In this document: positions 63,706 through 64,000 of the stretch, piece by piece | How the letters are laid out: every line of letters starts with the position of its first letter | How positions within the stretch are numbered: the stretch's first letter is position 1 | DNA from: Dendrobium chrysotoxum | Taxonomy: Eukaryota; Streptophyta; Magnoliopsida; Asparagales; Orchidaceae | Direction of reading: 5' to 3' | NCBI GenBank assembly: GCA_019925795.1 | Contig: CM034300.1 | Span: forward strand, 69,729,021 to 69,793,020 | DNA length: 64,000 nt | Notes under the pieces: model-generated | The model's database searches: none | What the model saw: the letters and a program-made list of their open reading frames with translations, nothing else | What the model was told of the DNA's origin: nothing | Program-made: the position numbers and the translations under genes

Positions 63706-64000
63706 TGTTGACCCGCATACTGTAGACAGCAAACAAACAAAAAAAATCCTACATACCTGCCTAGCGCCGGAATTCGCACAAAGAAGCCGCTTCTCACGCG
63801 ATTTGTCTCCCACGTCGTCGCTGTCCAGATCCCGTGGATCTCGCAACTCGCACGTCGACGTCGCCTCGCCCCCACGATCTCCCTTGGCGTTAAAATGAGA
63901 CCGAAGCCTCTGCTCTTCGGTTTACTGGACTCACGACAAAAATCTCCCCCTCTCGCAGCTTCTTCGGCTCCCAGTCCCTGTTCGACTTCGCCTCTCCCGA
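63706..64000 (+). repeat. 3' LTR of giant element 2, first 295 bp
   Basis: Identical to 44316-44610 except for one substitution (GCACA against GCACG near 63780). The window ends inside it. The antisense gene's upstream frame, and presumably its promoter, lie in this LTR. Confidence 0.93.

Larger units (their letters stand above)
44316..64000 (+). mobile_element. Giant element 2: Tat/Ogre-type retrotransposon nested in element 1
   Basis: 5' LTR 44316-49436, PBS 49443, gag-pol 49878-58756, structured noncoding region, antisense gene 60168-63554, PPT at about 63693-63705, and 3' LTR from 63706 running off the window. A full copy would be about 24.5 kb. It shares PBS, leader, gag and pol with element 1 at roughly 80-85% nucleotide identity over most of its length, except for one near-identical tract. 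The comparable 295 bp of LTR differ at one position, so it is younger than element 1. Confidence 0.92.

Overview
The window is nuclear DNA of a flowering plant, probably a dicot. The signs are GT-AG introns of 3 to 13 kb, an AT-rich background, RTE-type LINE remnants, plant MITE-like elements, solo LTRs with 5-bp target duplications, and two giant Ty3/Gypsy elements of the Tat/Ogre type. The species cannot be told from the sequence.

Region 1 (1 to about 27.6 kb) is one host gene torn open by transposons. Four exons on the + strand (158-694, 13537-13592, 16894-16939, 24926-25009) splice in phase into the N-terminal and central part of a protein that resembles plant LIN37, a subunit of the DREAM/MuvB cell-cycle repressor. 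The C-terminal exons were not found. The introns hold a solo LTR with a nested non-autonomous LTR retrotransposon (4665-8719), inverted-repeat elements, a SINE-like remnant, a hAT-like element, a solo LTR with a LINE inserted in it (17431-19214), and a further LTR element with a MULE-like element and a deleted LTR element nested inside (20003-24171).

Region 2 (27591-64000) is a nest of two related giant retrotransposons on the + strand. Element 1 has a 4.6-kb 5' LTR (27591-32229), a primer-binding site, gag, protease, RT, a degenerate RNase H, an archaeal-type RNase H, integrase, a structured 3' noncoding region, and 244 bp of its 3' LTR. There it is interrupted at 44316 by element 2. Element 2 has a 5.1-kb LTR (44316-49436), its own gag-pol, and a spliced antisense gene (60168-63554) for a plant-mobile-domain protein with a coiled-coil tail. 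The window ends 295 bp into its 3' LTR. LTR comparison (2 substitutions in 244 bp for element 1, 1 in 295 bp for element 2) fits element 2 being the younger, as nesting requires. Both carry broken coding regions, including an amber codon shared at the same integrase site.

The most unusual material is in the 3' noncoding regions of both giant elements. They share one order: hairpin, hairpin, structured repeat, structured repeat, hairpin, antisense exons. The structured repeat (two copies per element) is a twin hairpin in which paired positions change together between the two elements. The hairpins are AT-rich palindromes carrying AATAAA on both strands, and most are preceded by the sequence found at the true polypurine-tract/LTR junction. 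Other points are a recombination tract of about 750 bp in RT/RNase H, a duplicated gag leader with a TACTAAC-type splice acceptor, and arrays of short hairpins inside both LTRs.
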